Part shown: positions 19,934 through 30,451 of the stretch, one piece after another
How the letters are laid out: every line of letters starts with the position of its first letter
How positions within the stretch are numbered: the stretch's first letter is position 1
Assembly: GCA_012845835.1 (NCBI GenBank)
Contig: JABAKD010000016.1
Coordinates: forward strand, 10,661,007 to 10,725,006
From: Undaria pinnatifida
Lineage: Eukaryota > Sar > Phaeophyceae > Laminariales > Alariaceae
Direction of reading: 5' to 3'
DNA: 64,000 nucleotides
Position numbers and translations under genes: made by a program
The notes under the pieces: generated by a model
Databases searched by the model: none
What the model was told of the DNA's origin: nothing
The model's input: the letters and a program-made list of their open reading frames with translations, nothing else

Positions 19934-20340
19934 GGATTCAGAATGGGGTTGTTTGCATAGGAAATTCTGTGGCGTAATGGGGGGGGGCGTGCGGCCTTCG
20001 TATCCCCCCTCCTCTGGGAGGGTGAAAAAAACGTTTATACGTGGGTGTCGATTTATTTTTTGTGCGCCCCTGCGCCAGCTATAACTTGTGTTGGTATTTC
20101 CTACTTAGACTAAGTGTATGAGCATTATTTCATAATACGATGACGAAGTGTTTTGGGTTTGAGAGCAGCTGCCTTGACAGCTGTCGATCGATACCTGGGG
20201 CCGATCCTTACCGATCCGATCGAGAAGGGAGGCACATAGCGGGCGACACGAGCGGCCTCCCCGTTTGTTATAGTTTGTTTGTCTTCCTTTCATTTTCTTT
20301 TTCTTTTTCAGACTTTTTCTTTACATATGATAAACATGTG

Positions 20341-21235
20341 ACATAAAACACCTCATTATCTTTCTAGAGCCATCTATGCCGCTGCTTCCCCCCCCCCCCC
20401 CGCCCCGAACGCCCCCTTCTTCCCCACCACCCGCACCATCGCCTAGACCTAGCACCACACATATAACAAACCCCTCACCTAAAACCCTTCCTTCCCCCCC
20501 CCCCCCCGCCCCCTCCCCCGCCCCCCCGCCCCCCGCCCCCACCCCCCACCTCCCCAACCCCCCCCCCCACCCCCTCGAACACTCCGCCCTCTCTCTACTT
20601 ACTGATTGTACGACTTACCTCGGGATATACATGATGAACTGATGCATTCTTCCCAAAACCGTCATGTTCAGCCCCTCAAAATAATGTATAGTTTCCACGC
20701 ACAGATTGAGCTGCCCCACACGCCCCACCCCCGCCCCAGCCCCCCCCCCCCCCATGATAAACTGGTGCATTTATTTATTTATTTTCCCAAAACCGTCAGA
20801 TTTATCCCCTTACAAGGATTTATAGCTTCCACGCACAAATGGCCCGCCCGTCCCCCCCCCCCCCTCCCCCCCCCCCCCCCAACCCCGCTCGCTTTTGATC
20901 AAAATCAGGCCCCCATGTCCTTCAAAACTCCGCCCCCCCTCACCGGTTATTCGACTTACAAGATTCACTTGATAAACGGATACATTTCCCTCCACAGCTG
21001 TCAGTTTTGGTCCCCCTCAGAAACGGGTTTTATAGTTTCCGCGCACAGACTGACTAACATCACCCTGTTGACCCTGATAGCTACACTGTAGTTGTACGGG
21101 GAGTCGCCGACCTATATCCTTAATGAGGACACACAACTCATAATACGCGCGATCGGAGTATCACACACAGCTTGCAAAGATGAGTTTCGACGAAATCTTC
21201 GATCTCACAGCTGGAGTGTATTTTCATTTTTTATA
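20341..21235 (-). repeat. dispersed repeat B, copy 2 (long)
   Basis: Reading leftward from 21235 the copy starts CACTCCAGCTGTGAGATCG and passes the shared GGATATAGGTCGGCGACTCC segment. It then runs through three diverged modules of about 110 bp with the core GTGCG(T/C)GGAA..TATAAA and AAATCTGACGGTTTTGG. Long C tracts (around 20389-20402, 20495-20580, 20740-20753 and 20856-20880) separate the modules. The far end carries a stretch also present at 32.2-32.35 kb. No coding capacity is seen. Confidence 0.8.
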
Positions 21236-21239
21236 GTAA

Positions 21240-22000
21240 AATATGCACGAATGTTGGAACCCTTGCTCTTATATGACCACTAGTCTGGTGACGTTTAGGT
21301 GTCTCATCTTCCTGTTGGGGGGGGGATGATAGCAGTGGCGGTACCGGCACCGGGCACTGCATCTGCTGTCCACGATAACAGGGAGGAGATGGCAGTTCGT
21401 GACAGTGGCATCGTGACGGCGACGGTCGTGCTGCCCCTTCTTCCTAGAGATATTCAAACGCTTGTGGTCCCAGTCACAGACTGAGACAGAGTAGACCAAA
21501 CAGTCGCAATTTATCAAGTTAAAGCAAGTGCAATGCTAGCGTACCGGCAACAAAACAAGCCAGATCACTATAATAAGAAAATAATACAAAACAGAAAATA
21601 AAAGAAAAAAAGGTAACAAAACAAACGACATGCACCATACTGTACCTGTTCTGAATAATAATGTGATGCAATACACGCGGTAATCATGTTCTTAATACTG
21701 TGGTACCGAGCGTATACGTAGCCACCTGGAACCCTGCAAAGCAGGCGTCGGCTTGTACTTGAAAACATCCCCACATCTGGTTTAGATAGCATGCAGGCAC
21801 GTACATCTGTGTCGCCCGTGCCTTGTCCGTCCGTCGCGCGTGCTCGTCTACAGGATTGCCACGCATGATCACTCGCTAACCAACAAAACTATGCAGGCAT
21901 GTTTCGAGGACCAATTTGTCTATGAGTTTAAATACAAGCGAGTCATATTGAACAGAGGTTAGGAGATTGCACCTTTCACCCGGCTTGTCACGGCACCAGA
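21240..22000. other. no recognisable gene
   Basis: The sequence is AT-leaning and carries only short open frames (the longest is 82 codons on minus, at 21269-21517). No motif or repeat was recognised here. Confidence 0.4.
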
Positions 22001-22004
22001 CACG

Positions 22005-23150
22005 TACCGTAACACTGACACAAGATATCACCCGTACATGAGAAATCACCCCCCCCACAGGATACGACACCCCGGTGATAATTTTGGGCGTTTCTGACAA
22101 ACCATCTATTTGTCACCCAGGGTACATATGATAACACACTCCGGTGGTATCTAAGAGGTTACGCCGCATGTATTGACGTGGCCCCTCCTTTTTTTATCAC
22201 CGGGGTGACAGCATCTTCCCGTGGGCATCACCCACGAACACACACCCTCTGTGTGCGGGGAAATACCTCGCGTGGAGACCTCCAACAGCACGAACGTGCG
22301 GAAAGCACAGAATGTCGCCGCAAGTACCTCCGCTTCTTCCGCAAATTCTTCGACCGCAGCAGCACAGGCGGCACAGATCACCTCGTTTTTTCAGCCCAAG
22401 CAAACTGCTTCTACGCAAACGGCTCCTGCTACGACTCCTCCTGCTGCCGTCGATCCAACAGCACCAGCAGCTGGCACAACAACAGACGCCAACATGACAT
22501 GTGGTTTGTGGCTTCGATTCTTGGTCGTGGTGTCTCTGCGTAAGGTCGTACCAATAGCAAGGTAGGTAGCGCAGCCACCGCCTCGTATCATATCGGGCGA
22601 GGTACCTTCGATTTAGTTATATTTTATTTTTTTATGCTCCAATCGAAGCCCATATTTTGTTTGAAACTTTCTCCGGCGTTGAGGGGTTGAGTCATCGCCG
22701 AGGTCATGTGCTAAGAAGTCTCGTCACCTAGAATGAGCCCCTTTGTTTCACCACAACCCGGTGTCACAGGCAGGTACCTACAGCAGGAGTGCGGGGCAGC
22801 TGCAAGTGTTCGTGCAGGCATACCACACCCCTTCAAGTGTGCGGCAGAATCGGTTCAACTGTTATCACACCCGCTTTTATCACACCCCCAAACACACCCT
22901 GTGAGTGTTCGGACGTGCTAACACACCCCCTTTTTATTACCCCCCTCATTTATCACACCCCCAAACCCACCTTGTGGGTGTTCGGACGTCCTATCACACA
23001 CCCTGGTTTATCACACCCCGTGCGAGCTGCACTTTATCACTCGGGGTACACAAGATATCACACCCTCCACAGGATACCACACCCGGTAATAATATTTTTG
23101 AATCCCCATATTTTATCACCCGGGTGTGTTATCTTGTGTCAGTTACGGTA
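22005..23150. mobile_element. 1.15-kb DNA transposon with terminal inverted repeats
   Basis: The left end reads TACCGTAACACTGACACAAG with ATATCACCCG following. The complement of the right end (23150 leftward) reads TACCGTAACTGACACAAGAT, then AACACACCCGG. About 26 of 28 positions match once a 2-bp gap is allowed. If the outer TA is counted as target, the element has a TA duplication. Subterminal TATCACACCC motifs recur many times at 22.86-23.1 kb, and the left subterminal block (CCACAGGATAC..CACCC..GGT) is repeated near 23040-23095. These look like transposase-binding arrays. The only ORF is a 115-codon N-terminal fragment, so this is probably an internally deleted, non-autonomous copy. The superfamily is not identifiable. 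Confidence 0.75.
22221..22565 (+). CDS. N-terminal fragment of a possible transposase (ITSFFQPK motif)
   Basis: This is an ATG-started frame of 114 residues inside the TIR element. It is Ala/Ser/Thr/Pro-rich and looks disordered, with QAAQITSFFQPKQT near residue 52. That resembles a PCNA-interacting (PIP-like) motif with Ala in place of the leading Gln. No catalytic domain follows. The frame ends beside AGGTAGGT, which could be a 5' splice site leading to a now-deleted exon. It is probably the surviving first exon of the element's transposase, but the function is inferred only from position. The stray Cys and Leu residues at the C-terminus look like readthrough into intron or decayed sequence. 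Confidence 0.35.
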   Translation: MGITHEHTPSVCGEIPRVETSNSTNVRKAQNVAASTSASSANSSTAAAQAAQITSFFQPKQTASTQTAPATTPPAAVDPTAPAAGTTTDANMTCGLWLRFLVVVSLRKVVPIAR

Positions 23151-23269
23151 GTATTAGCTCATTCCGGGCAGTCTACAGGTGCGGACCCGATTTAAGAGCC
23201 CCGGTTAAGTCTGGAAAACCCGACTATGCCACACGCCAAAGACTATCATGTACATATAATATGCGACCT

Positions 23270-23540
23270 AAAGCTGTTGGAATTCCCCCCCCCCCCCTTC
23301 AAACACTCCGCCCTCTCCTCACTGGTTGTACGACTGACAGGATATACATAAGGAACTGATGCACTCCTTCCACAACCGTCAGATTTGTCTCCTTAAAGGA
23401 TATATAGTCTCCCCGCACAGATTGAGTTGTCCCGGCCGCCCCCCGCCCCCCCCGCCCCCGTTCCCTCTTGTTCAAACGCCCCACCTAAAATCAAAATCTG
23501 CCAGAGCAGTAAACACTACCAGGCAGTTGATATCACCAGT
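23270..23540 (-). repeat. dispersed repeat B fragment, copy 3
   Basis: It contains a single module with ACTCCGCCCTC, GGATATACAT, ACCGTCAGATTTGTC and CGCACAGATTGAGTTG. C tracts lie on both sides, and the tail GCCCCACCTAAAATC matches 32.15 kb. It is truncated at both ends. Confidence 0.65.
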
Positions 23541-23574
23541 GCATGTCATCGGCCGAACGTGCGGGTCGGGCCGG

Positions 23575-24130
23575 GCCGGGCCGATATGAAAATTGTCATG
23601 GGCCGGGCCGGGCCGGGCCGAGAATTTTGAAAATGTGATGGGCCGGGCCGGGTCGGGCCGAAAAAGTTGAAAATGTGATGGGCCGGGCTGGACCGGGCCG
23701 AGAGTTTTGAAAATTTGATGGGCTGGGCCGGGCCGGGCCGAGAGTTTTGGAAATTTTATGGACCGGGCCGGGCTGCGGCCCATCGTGTGGAAATTTGATA
23801 GACCGGGCCGGGCCGCGGCCCATCATCTGAAAATTTGATGGGCCGGGCTGGGCCGCGGCCCACCATGTGAAAATTTGATGGGCCAGGCCGGTCCGCGGCC
23901 CATCGACTCGAAATTTGATGGGCCGCGTCGTGGCCCATGAGGTGTGGGCTTTGTACGGGCCACTCTGCCGGGCCCATGAGGCGGCCCACGAGTTTTCACA
24001 GGCCGGGCCGGGCCGCGACCCATGAAATGTGGTGTACCGTTGCTTCTATAATATGTGCGATGACGAAGTCCACCCTGCCCATGAGACCCACGCGTTTTTG
24101 CGGGCCGGCCCGGGCCGCGGCTCATCATAT
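23575..24130. repeat. GGGCCGGGCC minisatellite, ~40-60-bp units
   Basis: At least nine units combine a GGGCCGGGCCGGGCCG block with an AT-rich spacer of the type TTTTGAAAATTTGATG. Right-hand units replace part of the G/C block with CGCGGCCCATCA. The GGCC core is palindromic, so strong local folding is likely. Open frames over it are repeat artefacts. Confidence 0.8.
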
Positions 24131-24134
24131 GTTA

Positions 24135-25012
24135 TGTGCGTTAAGTACTCATATGACGACTTCGACGTCCGCCCTGCCCATGCGAGGCAACCAACCCACA
24201 TTTACTGGCCGAGACACGGGCCGGCCCTTGTGAAACCTGTGCATTAACGCCGCAGAAGAGCGGTTTTGCAGTCTGTTACCGCAGCAAAAAACAGCAACAG
24301 CAGGCGAGGAAAACAAATGTATTCGATACTCGCGATACGCACACTGCACGAAAACTGAAGATGGTTCATAAATCAGGCGTTTCTCTGCATACCAAGCACA
24401 ACCGCTGTTGCTGCTGCCAGCGCCAGAGTAAACTATACCCCGGAAAGGACGCAAGCAGAATCAAACAACAAACTTCCCTAAGAAACAACCACTGCTGCTG
24501 TGTATACTGCTCCGTATACAACATTGACGAGAGTGCAGCTGCTCATCATCCACATGTTGTGGTTTATCACGTCTCACGAGCACCACAGTCTAGACTACAT
24601 ATCCTACATCCTCTTCACCAACGACAGCCTGCGCCTTTGCAGCAAGGCTTCGTAGCGCCTTCGCGCGTACGTTCTTCATCTCTGGCTGTTCGTCAAAGAG
24701 GACGGCTGAGTGGCTAAAGGCCCGCACAAGAGAAGAAGCACCCTTCCCAACCAGCGTCTCGCAGAGGGGGGGTGGGGGCTCTGACTAAGCGCCGGCTAAG
24801 CCCAACGCCCATATAATGATGGCGCTGTTGACTCGATGTCGACGGCACCGTGACCTGTGCCAGAATAATTAATATAAATAAAATCATTAACGGGTATTAC
24901 AAGGAAATATTAGATGCGTATCATGGTGTTAGCTGTTTCTTGTTGTTGGTTATATAGCACTTCCCACTGGGCCACGAAGTCACCTGACTACGTGGGCCAG
25001 TGGGTAGTTAAG
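24135..25012. other. no supported gene; imperfect hairpin at right end
   Basis: A 118-codon plus frame (24361-24717) is Cys/His-rich at its start but matches nothing known. At 24964-25006, CCCACTGGGCCACG and its complement CGTGGGCCAGTGGG (one mismatch) flank a short loop, giving a 14-bp stem just outside the LTR of copia 2. Confidence 0.4.
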
Positions 25013-25017
25013 CAAGT

Positions 25018-25251
25018 GGGGTAGTTGAGTCACCGGTATGAAGACAAGTAAAATGCGTACATATATGTATTATGTTGCTCCTAGCCAAGACACATCGTGG
25101 AGAGAAGAAGACTCACTCGGTAAAAGAAGCACAACGAAGAGTAATTCCACCATCCCGATATACCGCTACGATATATCCAGCCTATCACTGGAAACCCCAT
25201 CTATACTCAGCCGCAATCATATCCGTATCATATCTAAGCATACGATCAACA
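25018..25251 (-). repeat. 3' LTR of copia 2
   Basis: This 234-bp repeat is shared with 31595-31859 and 63571-63800. Shared segments include GGTATGAAGACAAG, GAGAAGAAGACTCACTCGGT and ACCATCCCGATATACCGCTA. Confidence 0.85.
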
Positions 25252-26480
25252 GCCTCCATGCTTCGTAAATGATACGGTATGATGGTATATTGTCATATCA
25301 TCAAGGTAAAACGATTCAATGAAAAATACGGTCAATCAATATCCTCCCCGTACTACTGTGTCAAGAAAGAAAGTTTGCAGCACAATAGTCCTTGAAAAGC
25401 ACTCCATAAATCTAGAGATACAATTCACCAACATCAATCTTTACGAACCTAAGATCTCAGTCGTAAAATCCCAAGTCCAACAACAAAAACTCAAATCTGA
25501 AATCAATAGACCGAAAACGAAAATCTGAAATCCACATTCCAAAACTCCAATAACTCAAACATCGGCCCTATAATCAGCACTCAATCTTTTTTATAAAACG
25601 GTTGTCAGCTCCAAAGAATAGAGATGCCAACAAGGGTGATCGGACAGCAGTCTCAAAACTCAATTTCGAATTAGAAAAATGCCTCCTGGCTGGGTACACA
25701 CTAAAAATCAATTCAGATTCTAAATGCTCAAATCCAGAGCAAAATAATTCCATTCTAGACAACGCAATCGTGAAAAAGTATTATTTCAAAAGTTATGAAA
25801 CAGTTACTTGCCTCCCTAAATACCATGCACTCTTAAGAGTACCAAAATCTAGATAATGTATGCAGAATAATCCGTCAAGAAACAATTAAAATCAGCTCGC
25901 GAAAAAGTTAGTCACTCTCGGGTTTAGACGTATCGAAGTCGTCGAGTTTGAGACTTTTTTCCTACTTAACGAGCCATAGTCCTCTTAAGTGGTCAAGCGT
26001 ATCCTACCCCGCACAAGCGGTAACAGGTGGCCGTGGTTCCTCCTTGCATGATGAAAACTAAACGATTTGGCTCAGCTGGGTCTCATTACGGGGGTAGGTG
26101 AGAAAACCATAGACTGATTACGCAGGGATGACCCCGGGTAGTTTACCAAGAACCGTCGCCGTCCCCAAGTCCCAAAAATCTCATACTTCCAGCCCATAAT
26201 ATACTCCGTATCAAATCAAGCGAATCCTACCCCGCACAAGCGGTAACAGGTGGGCGTGACCCCTCCTTGCAGAATAAAAATTAAAAGATTTGGCTCAGCT
26301 GGGTCTCATTACGGGGCTAGTTGAGAAAACCGTAGACTGATTACGCAGGGATGATCCCGGGTAGTTTACCAAGAACCGTTGCCGTCCCCAAGTCCCAATA
26401 ATATCATATATCATTGTTAAACAGTAGAAACAGCGAGCATAGCATACTAAATCATGAAATATTCTACCATTCTCCCAAAA
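25252..26480. other. copia 2 3' untranslated region
   Basis: This AT-rich non-coding sequence lies between RNase H and the 3' LTR. The first ~250 bp also appear beside the LTR at 63.8-64.0 kb, which confirms it as internal sequence of this family. It ends with the tandem duplication listed separately. Confidence 0.6.
25994..26406. repeat. two-copy ~223-bp tandem duplication
   Basis: Copies start with CAAGCG(T/A)ATCCTACCCCG at 25994 and 26217. They share TTTGGCTCAGCTGGGTCTCA, GACTGATTACGCAGGGATGA and GTTTACCAAGAACCGT. It lies between the RNase H stop and the 3' LTR. Confidence 0.8.
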
Positions 26481-28128
26481 TCAAATGTTCATCACAAAAT
26501 CCCGGTGAAAACGAAAACCTGGACCGGCGAGTGCCTTCGTCAGGAAGTCTGCGTGTTGCTGCTCAGACTCTACGGCGACAATGTCAAAATCTCCCCTGAA
26601 TACAAGCTCTCGGAGGAAGTGGTGCCTGATGTCGATGTGTTTCGAGTTCGACGCGCACACCGGGTTATGAGCCAGGTGTCTTGCCCCCTTGTTGTCCTCA
26701 AAAACCGTGATGCATGCAGAACCAAGACCAGGCAAAATAAAACTCCACACGTACCGCAAGAAAATCACCTCCTTGATGGTGTCTGCCAGTGCCACGTACT
26801 CGGCTTCTGTGGTCGAAAGTGTCACGCACTTTTGAGTCCTCGAAAACCAGCACACGCTTGCCCCTGCGCACATGACAGCCCCACCGGAAACCGACCTCCT
26901 ATCAGTGGCCTTGCTGGCGTAGTCTGCATCCGCATACGCAACCAGCTCCAGTCCACTGCCTCTCTGAAAAGTAATGCCAAAATCACTCGTGAAAAAACAT
27001 ACTCTAAAATGCCAACCGCCGTCTTCCAGTGTATCTCCCTGGGCAAGTTGGTGTACCTGGCTACCGCTCTCACTGCGTTCGCAATATCCGGACGTGTCTG
27101 ATTGGCAAGCCACATCAAGCACCCTACCAGTTCGCGGAAAGACTAGCCCCCCTCGGGTTCAGCCGCATCGAACTCTTCGAGTTTGAGGCCCTTTTAAGCG
27201 GGTTTCTCCTGCCCGAACTAACGCCGAACTTCAACGCTGTGTTTTCAGCGAAAGCTTGCTGCGAGATTGTCAAAGTGCCACCATCCCAATGTCTAGAATA
27301 CCGGCAGCCAGCATACCACCTTCGCGCGCCAAGGCTGTTAATCGGCACGAGGCGGTTCAAGTCTTCGCAGAATTGATCACATCTAGCCTTCCGTTCTACT
27401 GCAAAGATATCGTCCACATGAACTCCTGTTACTATGGAGACAGTTCCAGACTCGACCAAGCGCAAGATACACGCGTCTGTTAGACTCGGCTCAAAACCAA
27501 GACCCTTCATGTGCAATAGCAAGTGGTTGTGCCACGATGTCGACCCTTGTTTCAAGCCATAGAGACTGCGGTTCAAGCGTACTACCTTACTAGACATCTC
27601 AACACAACCCCGGGCCAACCGCATGAAACATCTTCGTCTAGGCTTGACTGAACAAACGCCTGCTCTGCATCTATATGACAACAATCCAAATCCAACTCGC
27701 AAGCAATGGCACCCAACAAGCGGGTGCAGGACGCCGTAGGCGTCGGGGCAAATGTCTCAAAGAAATCGATACCTTCACGCTGCCCGCAACCCCTCGCTAC
27801 CAACCTCGCCTTCGCGATGGTCGCAAAACCAATCCCATTCGAGTTCCAACCATACACCCACTTCGCCGAAAGATCATTCAGTCCGTTTGGTTGCTAAATC
27901 GCACCAAAAGTACCCGCGTTCTCCAGGCCACCATATTTCTTTCTCCATGGCGTGAATCCAAATATCAGAATATTCGTCGGTGAGCGCTCCCGAGTACGAG
28001 GTCGGCGTCAAGAGCTCACTCACCGGGCGAGAGGGTAGGGAAGGATTCTTGTGAGGCGGGGCTTGATGGTACAGTACATGACCAATATCTTCCCGCGCAG
28101 CCATCAAAGACAACAGACCATGTCGCAT
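26481..28128 (-). pseudogene. copia 2 Pol: reverse transcriptase and RNase H
   Basis: Three overlapping frames give one RT-RNase H. The RT start carries YSGALTDEYSDIWIHAMEKE, then ARLVARGCGQREGIDFFETF with a FAPT motif, then DCCHIDAEQAFVQS. The next frame has LNRSLYGLKQGSTSWHNHL and the catalytic box VHVDDIFAV, with His in place of the usual Tyr of YVDD. RNase H follows with AYADADYASKATDRRS, LSTTEAEYVALA, FEDNKGARHLA and KHIDIRHHFLRE, ending at 26481. The catalytic Asp and Glu residues are present, but at least two frameshifts separate the parts. It copies element RNA into DNA in virus-like particles when intact. Confidence 0.9.
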
Positions 28129-28194
28129 ACCCCCCTTATTGCGCGCGGTTTGCCCCCTGGTGCGTCCTAGTTGAGCTACGACGTCATTTACTGT

Positions 28195-28664
28195 CTACGG
28201 TCTGTCAATTCGTGCCTGGTTGCGAGCAGTCTGCGCCCGCGTGCGCCCCAGTTGTTGTGGCTCGCCACCATCACCAGCTCGTGAGAAATAGTCCATCAGT
28301 CCTCGGGATAGTTGATGAATAAGGGTCGGGTGCTGGTGCTGTTCCTGGTGTGACAGCGGCGACGACTGTGACTGCGTCGGCTGTGCCAGGCCTGGTGACG
28401 CCCTTGACGGCACAAACGACGTCTGTGCCGGCCCCGGTGACGTCCTTGACGGCGCAAGTGCCGGCTCATACCATACCTCCCCGTCTTCCGGGGGCATCTG
28501 CGCCTCCGACAATCTCGGCAGGTGTCCCTGCCCCATGCCGCAGGCAATGACCCAGCAAAGGCTTCCCGCAGGTGCTCCCAAGTAAGATCGGGGGTGTACG
28601 ACCGGCGGCCGGACACAAGCAACACCTTGCAACAGTCCCTCGGGTCATTGCTCCTGCTTTTCAA
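28195..28664 (-). pseudogene. copia 2 integrase C-terminal region and Pro/Ser-rich linker
   Basis: The frame 28664-28296 carries CCKVLLVSGRRSYTPDLTW, the conserved end of copia integrases. The neighbouring frame down to 28195 is a Pro/Ser/Gln-rich linker that normally separates integrase from RT. Frame changes occur within the segment. Confidence 0.65.
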
Positions 28665-28900
28665 AAAGAAACACGCCTGTACCTTCGGCTCAGATTTCAG
28701 CGCCCGCTCACCCTAGCCGACACGTTGGCGGCATCACTGGCGTGCACTCACGCTTCCACCCACAGAGGCCTTGTTGGCGCCAGAGGCACGCTGCCGAACA
28801 GACGGGGAGCCTCCAGGCAGAACGCCATCGCGGCCTCTAATACTAGGGCAATCCTGCGCTCGACCACGCCGTCGTATTTCGGAGAGTCTACTGGCGTGTA

Positions 28901-29788
28901 TTATCGGTGGATACGGTGGTGGTCCAGCAGTGTCACGAACTCACCCTTGGTGAATTCAGTGCCGTTGTCTGAGAGCAGGCACTCCACAATGGATGGGGTG
29001 CCCTGTGCCCGAATGTCAGCCAGAAAACCATCGAAAACAGCGGGCACGCCGGACTTCTCCTTGACAAAGTAAGTCCATCCAAACAGGGGAAAATCGTCCA
29101 CAATCATCATTAGGTAGTGGTGACCACCAGACGACGCGGGGCGCTTTCCGGACAGTTCTACAAACAGACGCTCAAAGGGTTTGGTCGAGCGACTGTTGGT
29201 AGATCTCGGGACAGGCATCCTCCTCCCCTTGGCTTCGGAACACCCAGCACAGGGGACCAACTCTCCAACCACTTCTGCGCCATGTTGACGCGCCGTCTCG
29301 CGTAGGGTTTCAGCATGTAGGTGGGCTAACGCAACGTGCTGGTCGTTAATATCGATCCATTGCTGCTTGCCAGGGGCCAATACTGCGTTAGCCATGGGGG
29401 GGCCGGTTAAGCTAGTTGCGGACCTGTATGAGCCAGCCTCTCTGCGCGCGAACGAAGCACTCCCCCCAAGCATGTGAACTCCCTTGGTGTCCATGGTCAC
29501 AGCGTGCAATGAGAACAAGTTAAACTGGACTCCAGACACGTATGCCACGTTCGTCAATCGTACATGCGTGTCACCACCCTGGCAGTGCATCAGCAGAGAC
29601 AGCTTGCCAAAGCACTCGACGCCCATCATCGTCATGTCACCTATCACTAACTTCTCCTTACCTCTCGGGGAGGGCTTACAGTCAAACACCCCAGTGGGGT
29701 CCCCCGTGACGTGATACGAAGCACCAGAGTCGGCAACCCACTCATCTCTACCGCTACCCCCAGCAAGTTCACGAGGCGTTTCCTTCAT
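28901..29788 (-). CDS. copia 2 protease and integrase N-terminal half
   Basis: The 295-codon frame starts in the protease with WVADSGASYHVTGD, the DSGA active site of copia aspartic proteases. The integrase zinc-binding module follows at about residues 150-185, with HVALAHLHAETL and CAGCSEAKGRR (HHCC pattern). The catalytic core begins with LMMIVDDFPLFGW (first Asp) and LLSDNGTEF (second Asp). The frame stops shortly after, and the third acidic residue (Glu) falls in the region where other frames take over. Protease cleaves the polyprotein; integrase inserts the cDNA. The upstream Gag is in another frame. As it stands this half is uninterrupted but incomplete. Confidence 0.85.
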   Translation of the reverse strand: MKETPRELAGGSGRDEWVADSGASYHVTGDPTGVFDCKPSPRGKEKLVIGDMTMMGVECFGKLSLLMHCQGGDTHVRLTNVAYVSGVQFNLFSLHAVTMDTKGVHMLGGSASFARREAGSYRSATSLTGPPMANAVLAPGKQQWIDINDQHVALAHLHAETLRETARQHGAEVVGELVPCAGCSEAKGRRMPVPRSTNSRSTKPFERLFVELSGKRPASSGGHHYLMMIVDDFPLFGWTYFVKEKSGVPAVFDGFLADIRAQGTPSIVECLLSDNGTEFTKGEFVTLLDHHRIHR

Positions 29789-30177
29789 TTCGGAGGGGTA
29801 TTGGATTGGTTGAACAGTCTGCGCGGTGAGAACGTGTGGGTCGTCAGACGTGCTACTGCATGCGTGGATTCTGCTGCCCCTTGAGAGCGATACGGGGAGT
29901 AGACGGTCGAGGGGGCGTAAAGTGTTGCTGCTGCATCAACGTACTGCGGAGCATAGCTAGTCGGGCCGTAGCCACCAGCTCTATAGGGCTCATGGTATGC
30001 TCCGGCCTGCCAATTTCCGTCGTATGATGCTGGGGGGGGGGTTAAACGATGCAGTGTGCGCGCCAAAATACCCTGAGCTAGGTGGGTAATTTTGGGCGAC
30101 GTGTGCTTGTGCGTGCGCAGTGCATTGAGCGGCATAATGCCCCGGCTACTGACACTTGAAGCATAACCGGGGAGCTA
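29785..30177 (-). pseudogene. copia 2 Gag C-terminus with zinc knuckle broken by a stop
   Basis: On the minus strand at 30163-30122 the frame reads CFKCQ, a TAG stop (30148-30146), then PGHYAAQC. With one residue replaced by the stop this is an exact CX2CX4HX4C knuckle. A Tyr/Pro/Ala-rich spacer follows into the protease. The stop alone would remove protease and all of Pol. Confidence 0.75.
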
Positions 30178-30451
30178 TCGGGGTCCCTCTGCGTGGCGGT
30201 CCCGATCCTGCCGGTGGCGGGGGTCTCGGTGGTTTCGCACCAGGCGGCGGATGAACTGGTACGTATCCCATCGGGGGTACATCACCAGCATTCCCAAAAG
30301 GGGGCAACCTCGAGTCATCCCAACGTCACTGCCTAAATACCGGATCTAAACGGTACGTTGGGCCCACTACACCGCCACCGCCACTTTGGTGCTGCCGCTG
30401 CTGCTGCTGGTGCGGCGGCTGCGACTGCTGCTGCTGCTGCTGCTGCCGCTG

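Noticed and set aside
20389-20580. Pro-rich ORF (PPPPPRTPPSSPPPAP)
   Set aside because: Produced by C tracts of repeat B.
24700-24790. Possible tRNA (GGCTGAGTGGCTAAAGGC resembles an A box of Ser/Leu tRNAs)
   Set aside because: No matching anticodon arm, T arm or acceptor stem follows.
25994-26260. CCCCGCACAAGCGGTAACAGG resembling a small-subunit rRNA segment
   Set aside because: Only about 15 bases match from memory, and the surroundings do not align to rRNA; it is part of a local duplication in copia 2.
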